Source: Alphaproteobacteria bacterium
GTDB lineage: Bacteria; Pseudomonadota; Alphaproteobacteria; JACZXZ01
Assembly: GCA_035625915.1 (NCBI GenBank)
Contig: DASPOR010000079.1
Location: forward strand, 1-57,206
Reading direction: 5' to 3'
Length of the DNA: 57,206 nt
Part shown: positions 36,123 to 44,183 of the stretch, one piece after another
Layout of the letters: every line of letters begins with the position of its first letter
How positions within the stretch are numbered: position 1 is the stretch's first letter
The notes under the pieces: model-generated
What the model saw: the letters and a program-made list of their open reading frames with translations, nothing else
Database searches by the model: none
What the model was told of the DNA's origin: nothing
Translations under genes and position numbers: made by a program

Positions 36123-37022
36123 CTACGCCCTGCGCGACACGACAAACCGCGCAAGCTCGGCCAAAGGTTCGGCCTTTTCGCCAAAAATATCAAGAGAAGA
36201 TACGGCCCGCTCACCTAACATATGTGCCTCGTTTCGAGCCTTCTCAATACCCAAATGGGATACAAAAGTCGCTTTGCCGAGTACTGCGTCTTTTCTCACC
36301 TTCTTGCCTACTTCTGCTTCTGTTCCTTCGGCATCCAAAAGATCGTCCACGATTTGAAATGCCAGACCCAGGTCTTGTGCATAAGATAACAATGATTTAC
36401 GCGCTAAATCAGATGCATTGCCCAAAATGGCCCCCGCTTCGCACGAAAAATTGAAGAGCGCTCCGGTCTTCATCCGCTGAAGACGCATGATTTCTTCAAG
36501 GCTGAGTGGCCGGGTTTCCGCGGCGAGATCGAACATTTGGCCGCCGACCATGCCGTTCGGTCCCGCTGCCTTGGCGAGCGCTGCGACGAGTGCTATCCGC
36601 ACACCCGGGTCCTTGTGGGTTGCCTCATCGGCGAGGACCTCGAAAGCCAGCGTCAGAAGCGCATCGCCCGCGAGGATCGCCGTCGCTTCGTCGAATTGTA
36701 TATGGCAGGTCGGCCGGCCTCGGCGAAGTTCGTCATCGTCCATTGCAGGCAGATCGTCGTGAACAAGCGAATAGCAATGGATCAATTCGACCGCGGCCCC
36801 GGCGCGCGCGGCATTCTCCAATGGAACGCCGAAGAGCCTTGCCCCCTCGATCACCAAAAAGGGCCGCAGGCGCTTGCCACCGCCGAGGCTCGAGTATCGC
36901 ATGGCCTCGAAGAGGCGCACCTCCGGACCGCCGTTATCGGGCAGCACGCGCCCGAGCGTGGCTTCAACAATGGCGGCCGAAGCGGCCAGGGCTGCATCGA
37001 ATTCCCGCAAATCAGGCCTCAA
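36123..37022 (-). CDS. ispA: Farnesyl/geranyl diphosphate synthase
   Basis: IspA elongates DMAPP with IPP to C10-C15 prenyl diphosphates, the precursors of hopanoids, quinone tails and undecaprenol. The 299-residue protein has the first aspartate-rich motif in [20 protein letters not shown] and the second in [11 protein letters not shown], with [10 protein letters not shown] for IPP binding. Its TTG start shares TTGA with the xseB stop, and its TAG stop abuts the GTG of dxs, so the three are tightly coupled. Product length (C15 or other) is not proven from sequence. Confidence 0.93.
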   Translation of the reverse strand: MRPDLREFDAALAASAAIVEATLGRVLPDNGGPEVRLFEAMRYSSLGGGKRLRPFLVIEGARLFGVPLENAARAGAAVELIHCYSLVHDDLPAMDDDELRRGRPTCHIQFDEATAILAGDALLTLAFEVLADEATHKDPGVRIALVAALAKAAGPNGMVGGQMFDLAAETRPLSLEEIMRLQRMKTGALFNFSCEAGAILGNASDLARKSLLSYAQDLGLAFQIVDDLLDAEGTEAEVGKKVRKDAVLGKATFVSHLGIEKARNEAHMLGERAVSSLDIFGEKAEPLAELARFVVSRRA

Positions 37023-37270
37023 TCGATCTTGGCTGGCTCGAGCCCGATCGGCCCGCTCTGACCCAACACGATTTTGTCGATCTTGGCTTTCGCTTCAGCA
37101 AGCTTTGCTTCGCAGTGGCGCTTCAGGGCGGCCCCACGCGTATAGCTTTTGATCGCATCGTCGAGATTGCCCTTGCCGTCTTCGAGCTGGCGCACGATCA
37201 ATTCGAGCTCCTTCAGGGCGTCCTCGAAGCTTAGCTTGGCGACATCGGCAGGAATCGGACTCTCGGCCAT
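37019..37270 (-). CDS. xseB: Exodeoxyribonuclease VII small subunit
   Basis: XseB is the small helical subunit that binds XseA to form exonuclease VII. The 83-residue protein has LSFEDALKELELIVRQLEDG and the coiled part LDDAIKSYTRGAALKRHCEAKL, the standard family sequence. GAGGAA lies upstream of the ATG at 37270. Its stop overlaps the ispA start by four bases. XseA is not in the window. Confidence 0.94.
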   Translation of the reverse strand: MAESPIPADVAKLSFEDALKELELIVRQLEDGKGNLDDAIKSYTRGAALKRHCEAKLAEAKAKIDKIVLGQSGPIGLEPAKID

Positions 37271-37442
37271 ACCGTTCCTCGGAAGGACTACCGCGCGGCG
37301 GACTATAGTCAGCCCGTCCCGATCGGGCAAGGATCGAAGAAATATTTGTGCAATTTCACCTTCTTAGGCACAATTCGCATCCCTTGTCGGCCGATCCGCC
37401 CAGCGGCGAATTACGGCCTCGCGCATGGCCCTGGAAAAGCCG

Positions 37443-38372
37443 TCAGCCCGACATCAATACATCGACATGGGCCGCCACGGAACCCGCGAGCGCCCTCAGG
37501 TCATAGCCGCCTTCGAGCGCCGAAACGACCCTGCTCTTGCACTGTCGAGCGGCAATCTCGCACAGTTTGCGAGTGACCCACGCATAGTCGTCCTCGACAA
37601 GGTTTAGCGAGGCAAGCGGGTCGCGCAAGTGTGCGTCGAACCCAGCAGAGACGATTACGAGTTCCGGCGCGAAGCCCTCGAGTGCGGGCAGTACGATACG
37701 CTCCATCGCACTTCGAAATTCCGTCGAACCCGCAAACGCCGGCAGCGGAGCATTCACGACATTGTTGGCAACACCGCGCTCTTCAGGGTGCCCGGTGCCC
37801 GGATAAAGCGGAGACTGGTGGGTCGAGGCGTAAAAAAGGTCGCCGTCCTTCTCGAAGGCCGCCTGCGTGCCGTTGCCGTGATGGACGTCGAAATCGACGA
37901 CCGCAACGCGCTTCAAGCCGTGCACCGCGCGTGCATGGGCGGCCCCGACCGCGACATTATTGAACAGGCAGAATCCCATCGCGCGTTCCGGCTCGGCATG
38001 ATGGCCCGGCGGGCGGATCGCGCAAAACGCGTTCCGCGCCTCACCGGTCACGACGGCATCCACCGCGGCGCACACCGCGCCGGCTGCACGGAGTGCCGCC
38101 TCGCCCGATCCGGGCGATACGATCGTATCGGCGTCAAGACCGGCCAAACCATCGTCTGGAATTTGTTCAAGGACCCAATCGACAAACCTTTGGGGATGCA
38201 CGCGCGCGATTTGCGCTTTTTCAGCCAAAGGCGCCTCGCGACGATCGAGAAGCGAAAATGCCTCGGTCTCCAGGATCGCCGTGATCGCGCGCAAGCGGTC
38301 GGGTCGCTCCGGATGATGGGGGCCGGTATCGTGATCGAGGAATGCCGAATGGCTATAAAGCAATGTAGACAT
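37443..38372 (-). CDS. Histone deacetylase-family (acetylpolyamine amidohydrolase-like) enzyme
   Basis: This 309-residue zinc hydrolase removes acyl groups from amines, probably small molecules or proteins. It has HDTGPHHPERPDRLRAI, the double-His active site in RPPGHHAEPERAMGFCLFNN, zinc ligands in DFDVHHGNGTQ and SAGFDAHLRDPLA, and the C-terminal LEGGYDLRALA. GGAG precedes the ATG. It lies 172 bases upstream of xseB on the same strand, a gene order seen in many alphaproteobacteria. Substrate unknown. Confidence 0.9.
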   Translation of the reverse strand: MSTLLYSHSAFLDHDTGPHHPERPDRLRAITAILETEAFSLLDRREAPLAEKAQIARVHPQRFVDWVLEQIPDDGLAGLDADTIVSPGSGEAALRAAGAVCAAVDAVVTGEARNAFCAIRPPGHHAEPERAMGFCLFNNVAVGAAHARAVHGLKRVAVVDFDVHHGNGTQAAFEKDGDLFYASTHQSPLYPGTGHPEERGVANNVVNAPLPAFAGSTEFRSAMERIVLPALEGFAPELVIVSAGFDAHLRDPLASLNLVEDDYAWVTRKLCEIAARQCKSRVVSALEGGYDLRALAGSVAAHVDVLMSG

Positions 38373-38435
38373 AGGTCTCCGTGATCGATGGGAGTGCCTT
38401 CCCCGGATCATGGGCGTGCCGGCGGCCTCGTGTCA

Positions 38436-39323
38436 TCAAGATTTAGCGTCCGCAAATGCCGCTCGCACCTCCGCCGCGCGCGCGGGAACCGCACCCGCTT
38501 CTGCAATCGCGCGGAGGGCTTTCTCGGTAAGCTCAAGATTGCTCAGCGTGCAGCCGAATGGCGCATCTTCGAGGCCCACGCGCGCGTGGCCGCCACGCCG
38601 GACCGCCTCGCCGACGAGGGGCGAAATATCGACAGCGAGTCCGGCAACCATCCAAGGTGCCGCCAGCGCCTCGCCACGAAAGAGCGAGAGATAAGCCTCG
38701 AGCGCGTATAGGGCTGGTGGAAACCCAAAGAAGATATCGTCCGAGAACATGAACCGATAGAGCGGCTTCGGCACGCCACGGCAATGGCCGGCAAGTGCGG
38801 CACCCAAGCGCACGAACCCAGGCTCGTAACAGGCATAGCTTGGATGAAAGCCGTAGCGCCTGGCAAGTTCAAGCCCGTGGCGAATGTCGTCTTCGGAATT
38901 GAAGTAGACGAAACCGCTGCGTCCGGCCGCAAGCTCTCGCCGGTGGGTCAAGTTGACCGAGCCGGGATCGACCACAGCCCATTCGATCAGGCCGCGCCTT
39001 GCAAGCGCTTCGATGACGGCGAATCGCGCCTCGGGTTTCACCGATCCACGGGCGTCGGCACTGCCTGCAAAGGGTATCGTTGGGTAGACGATCGCGTCGA
39101 CGTGCCCACGGATTCCTTCGATGATCGCGGCGTAAGTCTCGGCGTCGTCTTTCTGCCGTCCCGTCGCGGGGTCGTAGGCATGGACATGGATGATCGCCGC
39201 TCCGGCTTCGGCGCAGGCAATACCCTCGCGCACGATCTCGTCAACCGTGATCGGAATGCGCGGTTGAACCGCCCGCGACCAAGGGCCGTTGAGTGCAACT
39301 TCGAGCCAGACGTTCGGCGCCAT
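38436..39323 (-). CDS. BKACE (beta-keto acid cleavage enzyme, DUF849) family protein
   Basis: BKACE enzymes cleave a beta-keto acid with acetyl-CoA to give acetoacetate plus an acyl-CoA. The 295-residue TIM-barrel has the zinc histidines in AAIIHVHAYDPATGRQKDD, VYPTIPF, a second half with EPGFVRLG, and RVGLEDAPFG near the C-terminus. Family members act on 3-keto-5-aminohexanoate and many other substrates, so the reaction is not fixed. It starts 14 bases after the TusA-like gene's stop on the same strand. Confidence 0.88.
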   Translation of the reverse strand: MAPNVWLEVALNGPWSRAVQPRIPITVDEIVREGIACAEAGAAIIHVHAYDPATGRQKDDAETYAAIIEGIRGHVDAIVYPTIPFAGSADARGSVKPEARFAVIEALARRGLIEWAVVDPGSVNLTHRRELAAGRSGFVYFNSEDDIRHGLELARRYGFHPSYACYEPGFVRLGAALAGHCRGVPKPLYRFMFSDDIFFGFPPALYALEAYLSLFRGEALAAPWMVAGLAVDISPLVGEAVRRGGHARVGLEDAPFGCTLSNLELTEKALRAIAEAGAVPARAAEVRAAFADAKS

Positions 39324-39337
39324 CGCTTACCGCCGGT

Positions 39338-39568
39338 TCAGTTCGCCTTTTCGATCTTGAAGATGAAAATATCGCCGTCTTGGCGGGAGTCGAGCAGCCG
39401 GTCTCCCGTGGTCCGGCAAAAGGCCTCGAAATCCTTCACCGATCCGGGATCCGTCGCCAGCACCTCGAGCACGTCTCCCGAGGCGAGTTCCTTCATCGCC
39501 CGCCGCGCCTTCAAAACCGGCAGTGGGCATTTCAGCCCCTTCGTATCGAGAGTCTTCTTGACCGGCAT
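39338..39568 (-). CDS. TusA-family sulfurtransferase
   Basis: TusA proteins carry persulfide sulfur on one cysteine, for tRNA thiolation, cofactor synthesis or sulfur oxidation. The 76-residue protein has DTKGLKCPLPVLKARRAM with the active Cys14 and the CPxP motif, and the C-terminal IFIFKIEKA strand. It is complete. It sits directly upstream of the BKACE gene, 14 bases apart; no TusBCD/E or MnmA is nearby, so the partner is unknown. Confidence 0.92.
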   Translation of the reverse strand: MPVKKTLDTKGLKCPLPVLKARRAMKELASGDVLEVLATDPGSVKDFEAFCRTTGDRLLDSRQDGDIFIFKIEKAN

Positions 39569-39750
39569 GATCCGCGACGCTTTCCGTCAACCATTGCCGG
39601 ACCGATTTTAGTGAGCATCGGGCCGTTGCCGCAATCCTGGAGACCGATCTTTATAACGTGCAGGAGTCGACCGGGGCCTCGCGGCTCGTGTGGCTAATTC
39701 GAAATTCGTCAGATTTGGGGGTGGGACCGCGAGCGAATTTCGGATTCAAG

Positions 39751-39831
39751 GCACAGTCGCGCGTTGTGTCCGACAAATAATTCCGGACTTCTCCATTCGT
39801 ATGGATGCCCTATCGCTGAAAGACGTGGATG
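39751..39831 (+). repeat. Dispersed 81-bp intergenic repeat, copy A
   Basis: This stretch is 81 bases long and matches positions 43985-44065 without gaps at 71 of 81 bases by my hand alignment. The longest shared blocks are GGACTTCTCCATTC and AAAGACGTGGATG. Both copies lie in intergenic DNA in the same orientation. Neither looks like a gene or hairpin; it may be a genome-wide dispersed element. Confidence 0.7.
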
Positions 39832-39865
39832 CCACCAGAATGACAGGCGCTTCAAATCCACCACG

Positions 39866-40057
39866 CTAGTCCTCGAGACCCTCTGTCCCACCGTTGAGCC
39901 ATTCGGGATCGAATTGGCCCTCATTGACGAACTTGAAGACAATTTGACGTACCCGATGAAGGAAGGCCTCAACGACGGAGGAAAATGAAAGCTGGGCGCC
40001 GGAGACCATGTCGATTTCCTCGGCACTCAATTCGCGCTGTAGAAGATTGTCGTTCAA
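39866..40057 (-). CDS. Small double-glycine-type leader peptide
   Basis: A 63-residue peptide starting at a TTG (40057) with AAGGAG six bases upstream. Residues 9-21 read ELSAEEIDMVSGA, closely matching the leader of the proline-rich peptide 8 kb away (L-T-A-Q-E-V-E-V-V-S-G-G) and the GG/GA-type leaders of bacteriocin-like secreted peptides. The rest (about 42 residues) has an amphipathic stretch with VVEAFLHRVRQIVFKFV and an acidic end, and no cysteine. It lies in an AT-richer island with no visible exporter or modifying enzyme. Function unknown. Confidence 0.6.
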   Translation of the reverse strand: MNDNLLQRELSAEEIDMVSGAQLSFSSVVEAFLHRVRQIVFKFVNEGQFDPEWLNGGTEGLED

Positions 40058-40710
40058 CGCGCTCTCCTTGCTTGGGGATATGTCAGATGACGATTACTCC
40101 GTCGACGCCGGCTCTACCATCGGAACAGTGGATTCGCTCAAACAAATTTTCGTGACACTCGTTCGGGGTGGCCGTGACGACAGAAATATTGCGCGTATTT
40201 TATCAGAATGCCCGTAATGAAGGAAAACCGAAGCATGGCAAGGAATTGGCGGCTCGCCATCGAAGCGCTTTCGGGATCGCATCGAATTCGAACGACGAAA
40301 CACGATACGATTTTCTCCCAGCGGCGAATGAGCGTGGGCTCGATCGATGCCGAGGGATCAGCAAAAATATTTTGTCGCTGACACAAAAATAATATCAGGA
40401 ATCAAATGTTTAATTACCGATACGCAAGGGTTCGGAAATCAACTTGATACCGATACAAGCAATCGTCGAATTTGTTCACGTAATCGCGAATGATATTCCG
40501 TCGAATGTGATATGCCGCGAAAAACAAGGTAGAGATGCCGCGATTCGGAGTCGATGTTGAACCAGAATCTACTTTAATACGTCTGACTGTTGTTAGAGCC
40601 GTTCACAGTCGCATCCGTGCGCCGTGGGAACGGGAAACGCACAAGGTCATTCGCACCTGCCCGCTGAAACGGGCTGGACAACTAAAACCCTAGAAGGTGT
40701 GTGCAATCCA
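40058..40710. other. AT-rich intergenic island
   Basis: About 650 bases lie between the leader peptide (minus) and the ArsR regulator (plus). It is AT-richer than its surroundings, especially 40140-40520. A plus-strand 45-codon frame from ATG 40080 and minus-strand frames up to 82 codons show no recognisable family. A sequence TACCGATAC occurs twice (40417 and 40447 approximately). Both flanking promoters must lie here, but I could not place them. Confidence 0.45.
40535..40693 (+). CDS. Possible small ORF upstream of the ArsR regulator
   Basis: A 52-codon frame runs from ATG 40535, with AAGG five bases upstream, to TAG at 40691-40693. That TAG is part of TAGAAGG, the only ribosome-binding site candidate for the downstream regulator, so it could act as a coupled leader. 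The peptide is basic (HSRIRAPWERETHKVIRT) with no known family. Existence is uncertain. Confidence 0.2.
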   Translation: MPRFGVDVEPESTLIRLTVVRAVHSRIRAPWERETHKVIRTCPLKRAGQLKP

Positions 40711-41052
40711 ATGAGACCAATCAACTTGAAGGCGAGTTCCAAACGCGCCACAACATTGCTCAAGGCACTCGGCAACGAACGTCGGCTTCTCATCCTGTGC
40801 TACCTCTCGGAGGGCGAGCATAGCGTGGGAGAACTCGAGGACCTCGTGAACCTCAGCCAGTCCGCACTCAGCCAGCATCTCGCCCGACTGCGCCGCGACC
40901 AGCTCGTCCGGACCCGGCGAAGTGCACAGACAATTTTCTATTCGCTGGCAAGCCACGAAGCATGTTCAGTGATGGAGACGCTTTATCGTCTCTACGTGTC
41001 GCCCATCGCGGAGGTCGAGGCCAGACCCATGGAAGCCGCAATCGCCTCCTGA
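40711..41052 (+). CDS. ArsR-family (SqrR/BigR-like) transcriptional repressor
   Basis: This 113-residue winged-helix repressor has LKALGNERRLLILCYLSEGE and the recognition helix LSQSALSQHLARLRRDQLV, close to the BigR/SqrR branch, whose members sense sulfide or persulfide through two cysteines. Cys30 is at the expected first position. The second cysteine is Cys85 on the C-terminal helix, about 11 residues before the usual place, where Val96 stands. Whether it senses persulfide is uncertain. No metal-binding ELCVCDL motif is present. The gene's AGAAGG site is 13 bases from the ATG. No sulfide-oxidation gene is adjacent; TusA lies about 1.1 kb upstream. Confidence 0.85.
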   Translation: MRPINLKASSKRATTLLKALGNERRLLILCYLSEGEHSVGELEDLVNLSQSALSQHLARLRRDQLVRTRRSAQTIFYSLASHEACSVMETLYRLYVSPIAEVEARPMEAAIAS

Positions 41053-41071
41053 AAGGGAGCGAGCCCCTTTC
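41051..41071 (+). terminator. Hairpin at the end of the ArsR gene
   Basis: A perfect 7-base stem GAAAGGG / CCCTTTC with a 7-base loop overlaps the stop codon of the regulator. There is no T run after it, so it may be a weak terminator or an mRNA-stabilising end. Confidence 0.3.
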
Positions 41072-41159
41072 CAAAGAGCGTTCATCCGTAGTCTGCGATA
41101 AGGGGCGCGAATTCGACGGGACGTGCCGCGATCGACGAAGATGGGCAATATTGCTACGC

Positions 41160-41196
41160 CATAGCGCTATGACGGAGCGCCCGGTCGCGCGCTCCG
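41160..41196. promoter_or_regulatory. 12-bp palindrome plus hairpin
   Basis: CATAGCGCTATG (41160-41171) is a perfect 12-base palindrome. It is followed immediately by an 8-base stem CGGAGCGC / GCGCTCCG (41173-41180 and 41189-41196). They lie in a region without a gene, about 110 bases after the ArsR stop. The palindrome could be a regulator site; no proof. Confidence 0.25.
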
Positions 41197-41381
41197 GTGG
41201 CCAAGCCGGTGATATGATGCGATTTCGCGCAATTCTTGGCGGGCGGATGGTTGCTTCGCTTCAACGAGCTGACGGACGTCGACGGTCCCGGCGCCGTCGG
41301 AGTTGCGCCAATTGCCAACATAAAGGTATCGAGTTCACGACTGGCGCCAGGGATTGCCGATTGCCCGAAGAACAGGAGGAG

Positions 41382-41567
41382 CGCGTCAGGCGCAGGCTTG
41401 CCGCGATCCTGGCCGCAGACGCGGCCGGGCGGGCGCAGATTATGCGAAAGGACGAGGAGGGCACGCATCGCGGGGTCGCACGACTGTTCGGCGATGGTGT
41501 CGGGTCAATGATCGCCGCGCACTGTCAGAGCGTTCGGGCACGCGCTATCTCAATGGATCGCGTGTGA
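41382..41567 (+). pseudogene. Truncated class III nucleotidyl cyclase remnant
   Basis: The frame reads RVRRRLAAILAADAAGRAQI, then MRKDEEGTH and IAAHCQS, closely recalling the N-terminal RRLAAILAADVVGYSRLM-x3-DEEGT...IAAHRGR of class III adenylate/guanylate cyclases. In the family the first metal aspartate is followed by V[AV]GYSRLM; here it reads AAGRAQIM. The homology ends after about 60 codons at a TGA (41565-41567), with no catalytic domain beyond. It looks like the stump of a broken cyclase, although an AGGAGG lies just upstream (41375-41380) and it might be translated to couple the overlapping methyltransferase start. Confidence 0.55.
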
Positions 41568-42367
41568 GAGGTCACCTTTACGAAGGCGGCGTCCCGATTA
41601 CGGGGCGCGAGTCCCTGCGCGATTGCATCAATTATCTTCGGCAAGGCGCAAAATACAAATGGATACCGGGCCGACTCTATTATCGCTATCGCTCCCACAA
41701 ATATATGCAGGCGATCGATCCGGAAATGGGACTGCTGAAATTTCTGATCGATCGGTCGAAACTCAGCCTGGATGTGGGGGCCAACCTCGGCCTCTACACA
41801 TACTACCTTGCCCGCTACAGCAGTCACGTCCACGCATTCGAGCCGAACCCGCTCGCCTTCGATGTGCTGAGAAGCGTTGTCGACGCGAACGTCACTCTTC
41901 ATCAAGTGGCGCTGAGCGACCAGACGACGGACCACGCTGAGTTGGTCGTGCCGCGCGGCAGACGCGGCTGGTCAAACAACGGCGCCTCGCTCACGCGCGC
42001 GAAGGAGGGCCGTTACGGGATCGCCCGCGTCGCAGCGAAGCGGATCGACGACCTCGTTCTGGACGAAATCGGTTTCATCAAGATCGACGTGGAGGGCCAC
42101 GAGCTTAGCGTGTTGCATGGGGCAACGGAAACTCTCCGACGCCAACGGCCGGTACTTTTCCTGGAGAACGAGCATGCACATGTCGGCAGTGCGACCGAGG
42201 CGGTCTTCGCCCTGCTGCGCTCGCTCGAGTATGACGGTTTTTTCCTCGCGGGCGGGGTGCTTCGAAACGTCAGCCATTTCGACGTGCAGAGATTTCAGAT
42301 CGAGCCACGAGCGCATCCACAGCTCGGCGGCCATTACGTCAAGAACTTCATATTTCTGCCGAGGTGA
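41564..42367 (+). CDS. FkbM-family methyltransferase
   Basis: FkbM-type enzymes O-methylate sugars or polyketides with SAM. The 267-residue protein has the SAM site in [29 protein letters not shown], and the family-specific [16 protein letters not shown]. The C-terminal half ends in NFIFLPR. I chose the GTG at 41564, which overlaps the TGA of the cyclase remnant (GTGTGA); the frame is open much further upstream but that part is the remnant in another frame. Neighbours give no clear substrate; envelope glycan or glycolipid is a guess. Confidence 0.82.
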   Translation: MRGHLYEGGVPITGRESLRDCINYLRQGAKYKWIPGRLYYRYRSHKYMQAIDPEMGLLKFLIDRSKLSLDVGANLGLYTYYLARYSSHVHAFEPNPLAFDVLRSVVDANVTLHQVALSDQTTDHAELVVPRGRRGWSNNGASLTRAKEGRYGIARVAAKRIDDLVLDEIGFIKIDVEGHELSVLHGATETLRRQRPVLFLENEHAHVGSATEAVFALLRSLEYDGFFLAGGVLRNVSHFDVQRFQIEPRAHPQLGGHYVKNFIFLPR

Positions 42368-42609
42368 GGCGAAACAGCCGGTGTGGATGTCAATTCCTGC
42401 CGCCGAACAACCCTGCGCGCGAACATTTGCGCTTGATTTTCCGTCGCCCCCTCGAGGATGCCGAGGATGTGCGCATCGGCGCGGGCGCGTTCCACGGCGA
42501 ATCGCGCGTGACGGCGCGGCCAAATGAGCAATGGCCCTTGAACCCGGCCATTCGCTCTGGCACAAGATTGGCGCTTCCAGCGGCTATGCTTTCGAACAAC
42601 GAGACCGAT

Positions 42610-43356
42610 ATGTCCGCTGTAATAGACTCTGCCGTGAAGCTTCAAGGTGCGGAGGAGAAGGCGCTGGTGCTGTTCTCCGGCGGGCAGGATTCGTCGACCT
42701 GCCTTGCCTGGACACTCGAGAAATTTGCCGCCGTCGAGACGATCGGCTTCGAGTATGGACAGCGCCACCGGATCGAACTCGAATGCGGTCAAACCGTCCG
42801 CGCGGCACTCACACGGGATTTTCCCGAGTGGGGGCGACGCCTCGGCCCCGACCACCGGATCGATCTCAGCGTGCTGGGTGACATCGGCGAGACCGCACTT
42901 ACGCATGAGTCCGCCATCGAGATGGGCGAGAACGGCCTGCCGACCACATTCGTGCCCGGGCGCAATATTGTCTTTCTCACGATCGCCGCGGCACTTGCCT
43001 ATCGGCGCGGTATCCGCCACATCGTCGCCGGAATGTGCGAAACGGACTATTCAGGCTATCCCGACTGCCGGGACGACACCATCAAGGCACTTCAGGTGGC
43101 GCTCAATCTCGGGATGGCGAAGCGCTTCGTGCTTCACACGCCGCTCATGTGGATTGACAAGGCGGCGACTTGGCAGCTTGCGCGCGAACTTGGCGGCGAC
43201 GGCCTCGTATCGCTCATCATCGACCACACCCACAGTTGCTATCTGGGCGAGCGCGTGCGTCGTCACGACTGGGGCTTTGGGTGCGGCACTTGTCCAGCCT
43301 GCGTGCTGCGCAGAAACGGTTACCGCAAATTTACCGCACTTGCCAACAGCACCTGA
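42610..43356 (+). CDS. queC: 7-cyano-7-deazaguanine synthase
   Basis: QueC converts CDG to preQ0 with ATP and ammonia in queuosine synthesis. The 248-residue protein has the PP-loop motif [45 protein letters not shown], and the zinc site formed by SCYLG and [14 protein letters not shown]. Start at 42610; an in-frame ATG at 42586 would add eight residues. The likely queuosine-precursor transporter follows after 54 bases, suggesting one unit. QueD, QueE and QueF are not in the window. Confidence 0.93.
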   Translation: MSAVIDSAVKLQGAEEKALVLFSGGQDSSTCLAWTLEKFAAVETIGFEYGQRHRIELECGQTVRAALTRDFPEWGRRLGPDHRIDLSVLGDIGETALTHESAIEMGENGLPTTFVPGRNIVFLTIAAALAYRRGIRHIVAGMCETDYSGYPDCRDDTIKALQVALNLGMAKRFVLHTPLMWIDKAATWQLARELGGDGLVSLIIDHTHSCYLGERVRRHDWGFGCGTCPACVLRRNGYRKFTALANST

Positions 43357-43410
43357 CCTCATCGACATTGGCACCCACCACCGTTGCTGCACGCAAGAGG
43401 CCGCCACGAC

Positions 43411-43977
43411 ATGAATTCGCGCAATTTTGAGAGATCGAGTGAAGGGATCACTTTTTTCCTGGCCTTTGTGTCGTGCATTCCCACGGCGAATTGGCTGATC
43501 GATAACGTCGGGACGGCGTGCGTCCCGCAGGGGCCCTGCCTCATTCCGGTAGCACCCGGAATCATGGCGCCAAGCGGGGTGTTGATGGTGGGGCTTGCCC
43601 TCGTCTTGCGCGATCTCGTTCAACGCCGCCTCGGCCGCCGGTGGTCGCTCATTGCGATTGCCGCGGGCGCACTCGTTTCGGCCGCTTTTGCGCCACCGAG
43701 CCTGCTGTTTGCGTCCTCCGCTGCGTTTTTGCTTTCTGAGCTCGCGGACTATGCGGTGTACACCCCGCTCCAGCGCCGCGGCCTCGTGCGCGCCGTCTTT
43801 GCGAGCGCTACCGCGGCTCTTGTGATCGACAGTATTGTATTTCTCTGGATTGCGTTCGGCAGCCTGAACTTCCTTGGCGGGCAAATCATCGGCAAGGCTT
43901 GGATGGTTCTGCTCGCTCTGCCCGCGGTGAGCTATCTGCGGGATCGCGACCGTCGGCTTGGGATCCTGCCCGCCTAG
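43411..43977 (+). CDS. VUT/YhhQ-like membrane protein, probable queuosine-precursor transporter
   Basis: The 188-residue protein has five or six helices and the VUT-family (YhhQ) layout: ITFFLAFVSCIPTANWLI, an Arg in GLALVLRDLVQRRLG, and SELADYAVYTPLQRRG. E. coli YhhQ imports preQ0/preQ1. The adjacency to queC supports the same role here. The ATG at 43411 follows GAGG by 11 bases; a TTG at 43384 is an alternative. It may be a shortened branch, since YhhQ proteins are a little longer. Confidence 0.75.
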   Translation: MNSRNFERSSEGITFFLAFVSCIPTANWLIDNVGTACVPQGPCLIPVAPGIMAPSGVLMVGLALVLRDLVQRRLGRRWSLIAIAAGALVSAAFAPPSLLFASSAAFLLSELADYAVYTPLQRRGLVRAVFASATAALVIDSIVFLWIAFGSLNFLGGQIIGKAWMVLLALPAVSYLRDRDRRLGILPA

Positions 43978-43984
43978 TGTTGAA

Positions 43985-44065
43985 GCACAGTTGTGCGTTG
44001 TGCTCGACAAATGATTCCGGACTTCTCCATTCCTATAGCTGCCCAATCGGTGAAAGACGTGGATG
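43985..44065 (+). repeat. Dispersed 81-bp intergenic repeat, copy B
   Basis: This is the second copy of the 39751-39831 sequence, same orientation, ungapped, with ten mismatches by hand count. It lies 7 bases after the transporter's stop codon. The sequence on its right (GGTCGGGTCTCGGCC, 44065 onward) is not shared, so the end of the element is near 44065. Confidence 0.7.
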
Positions 44066-44183
44066 GTCGGGTCTCGGCCTTCGGTTGGCCCGGCCATGAC
44101 GTTAAAGAGAACGAACCAACAGACTCGGCAACGCCCCGCTTCGGCCTTATTCTGCGATTGTTCATCGCGAAGGGGGTACGGAC

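Noticed and set aside
39709-40026. Minus-strand 105-codon frame over repeat copy A
   Set aside because: It spans the dispersed repeat and part of the leader-peptide gene in another frame, and has no conserved features.
40138-40386. Minus-strand 82-codon frame in the AT-rich island
   Set aside because: No ribosome-binding site or known family, and its composition looks like random AT-rich DNA; not listed as a gene.
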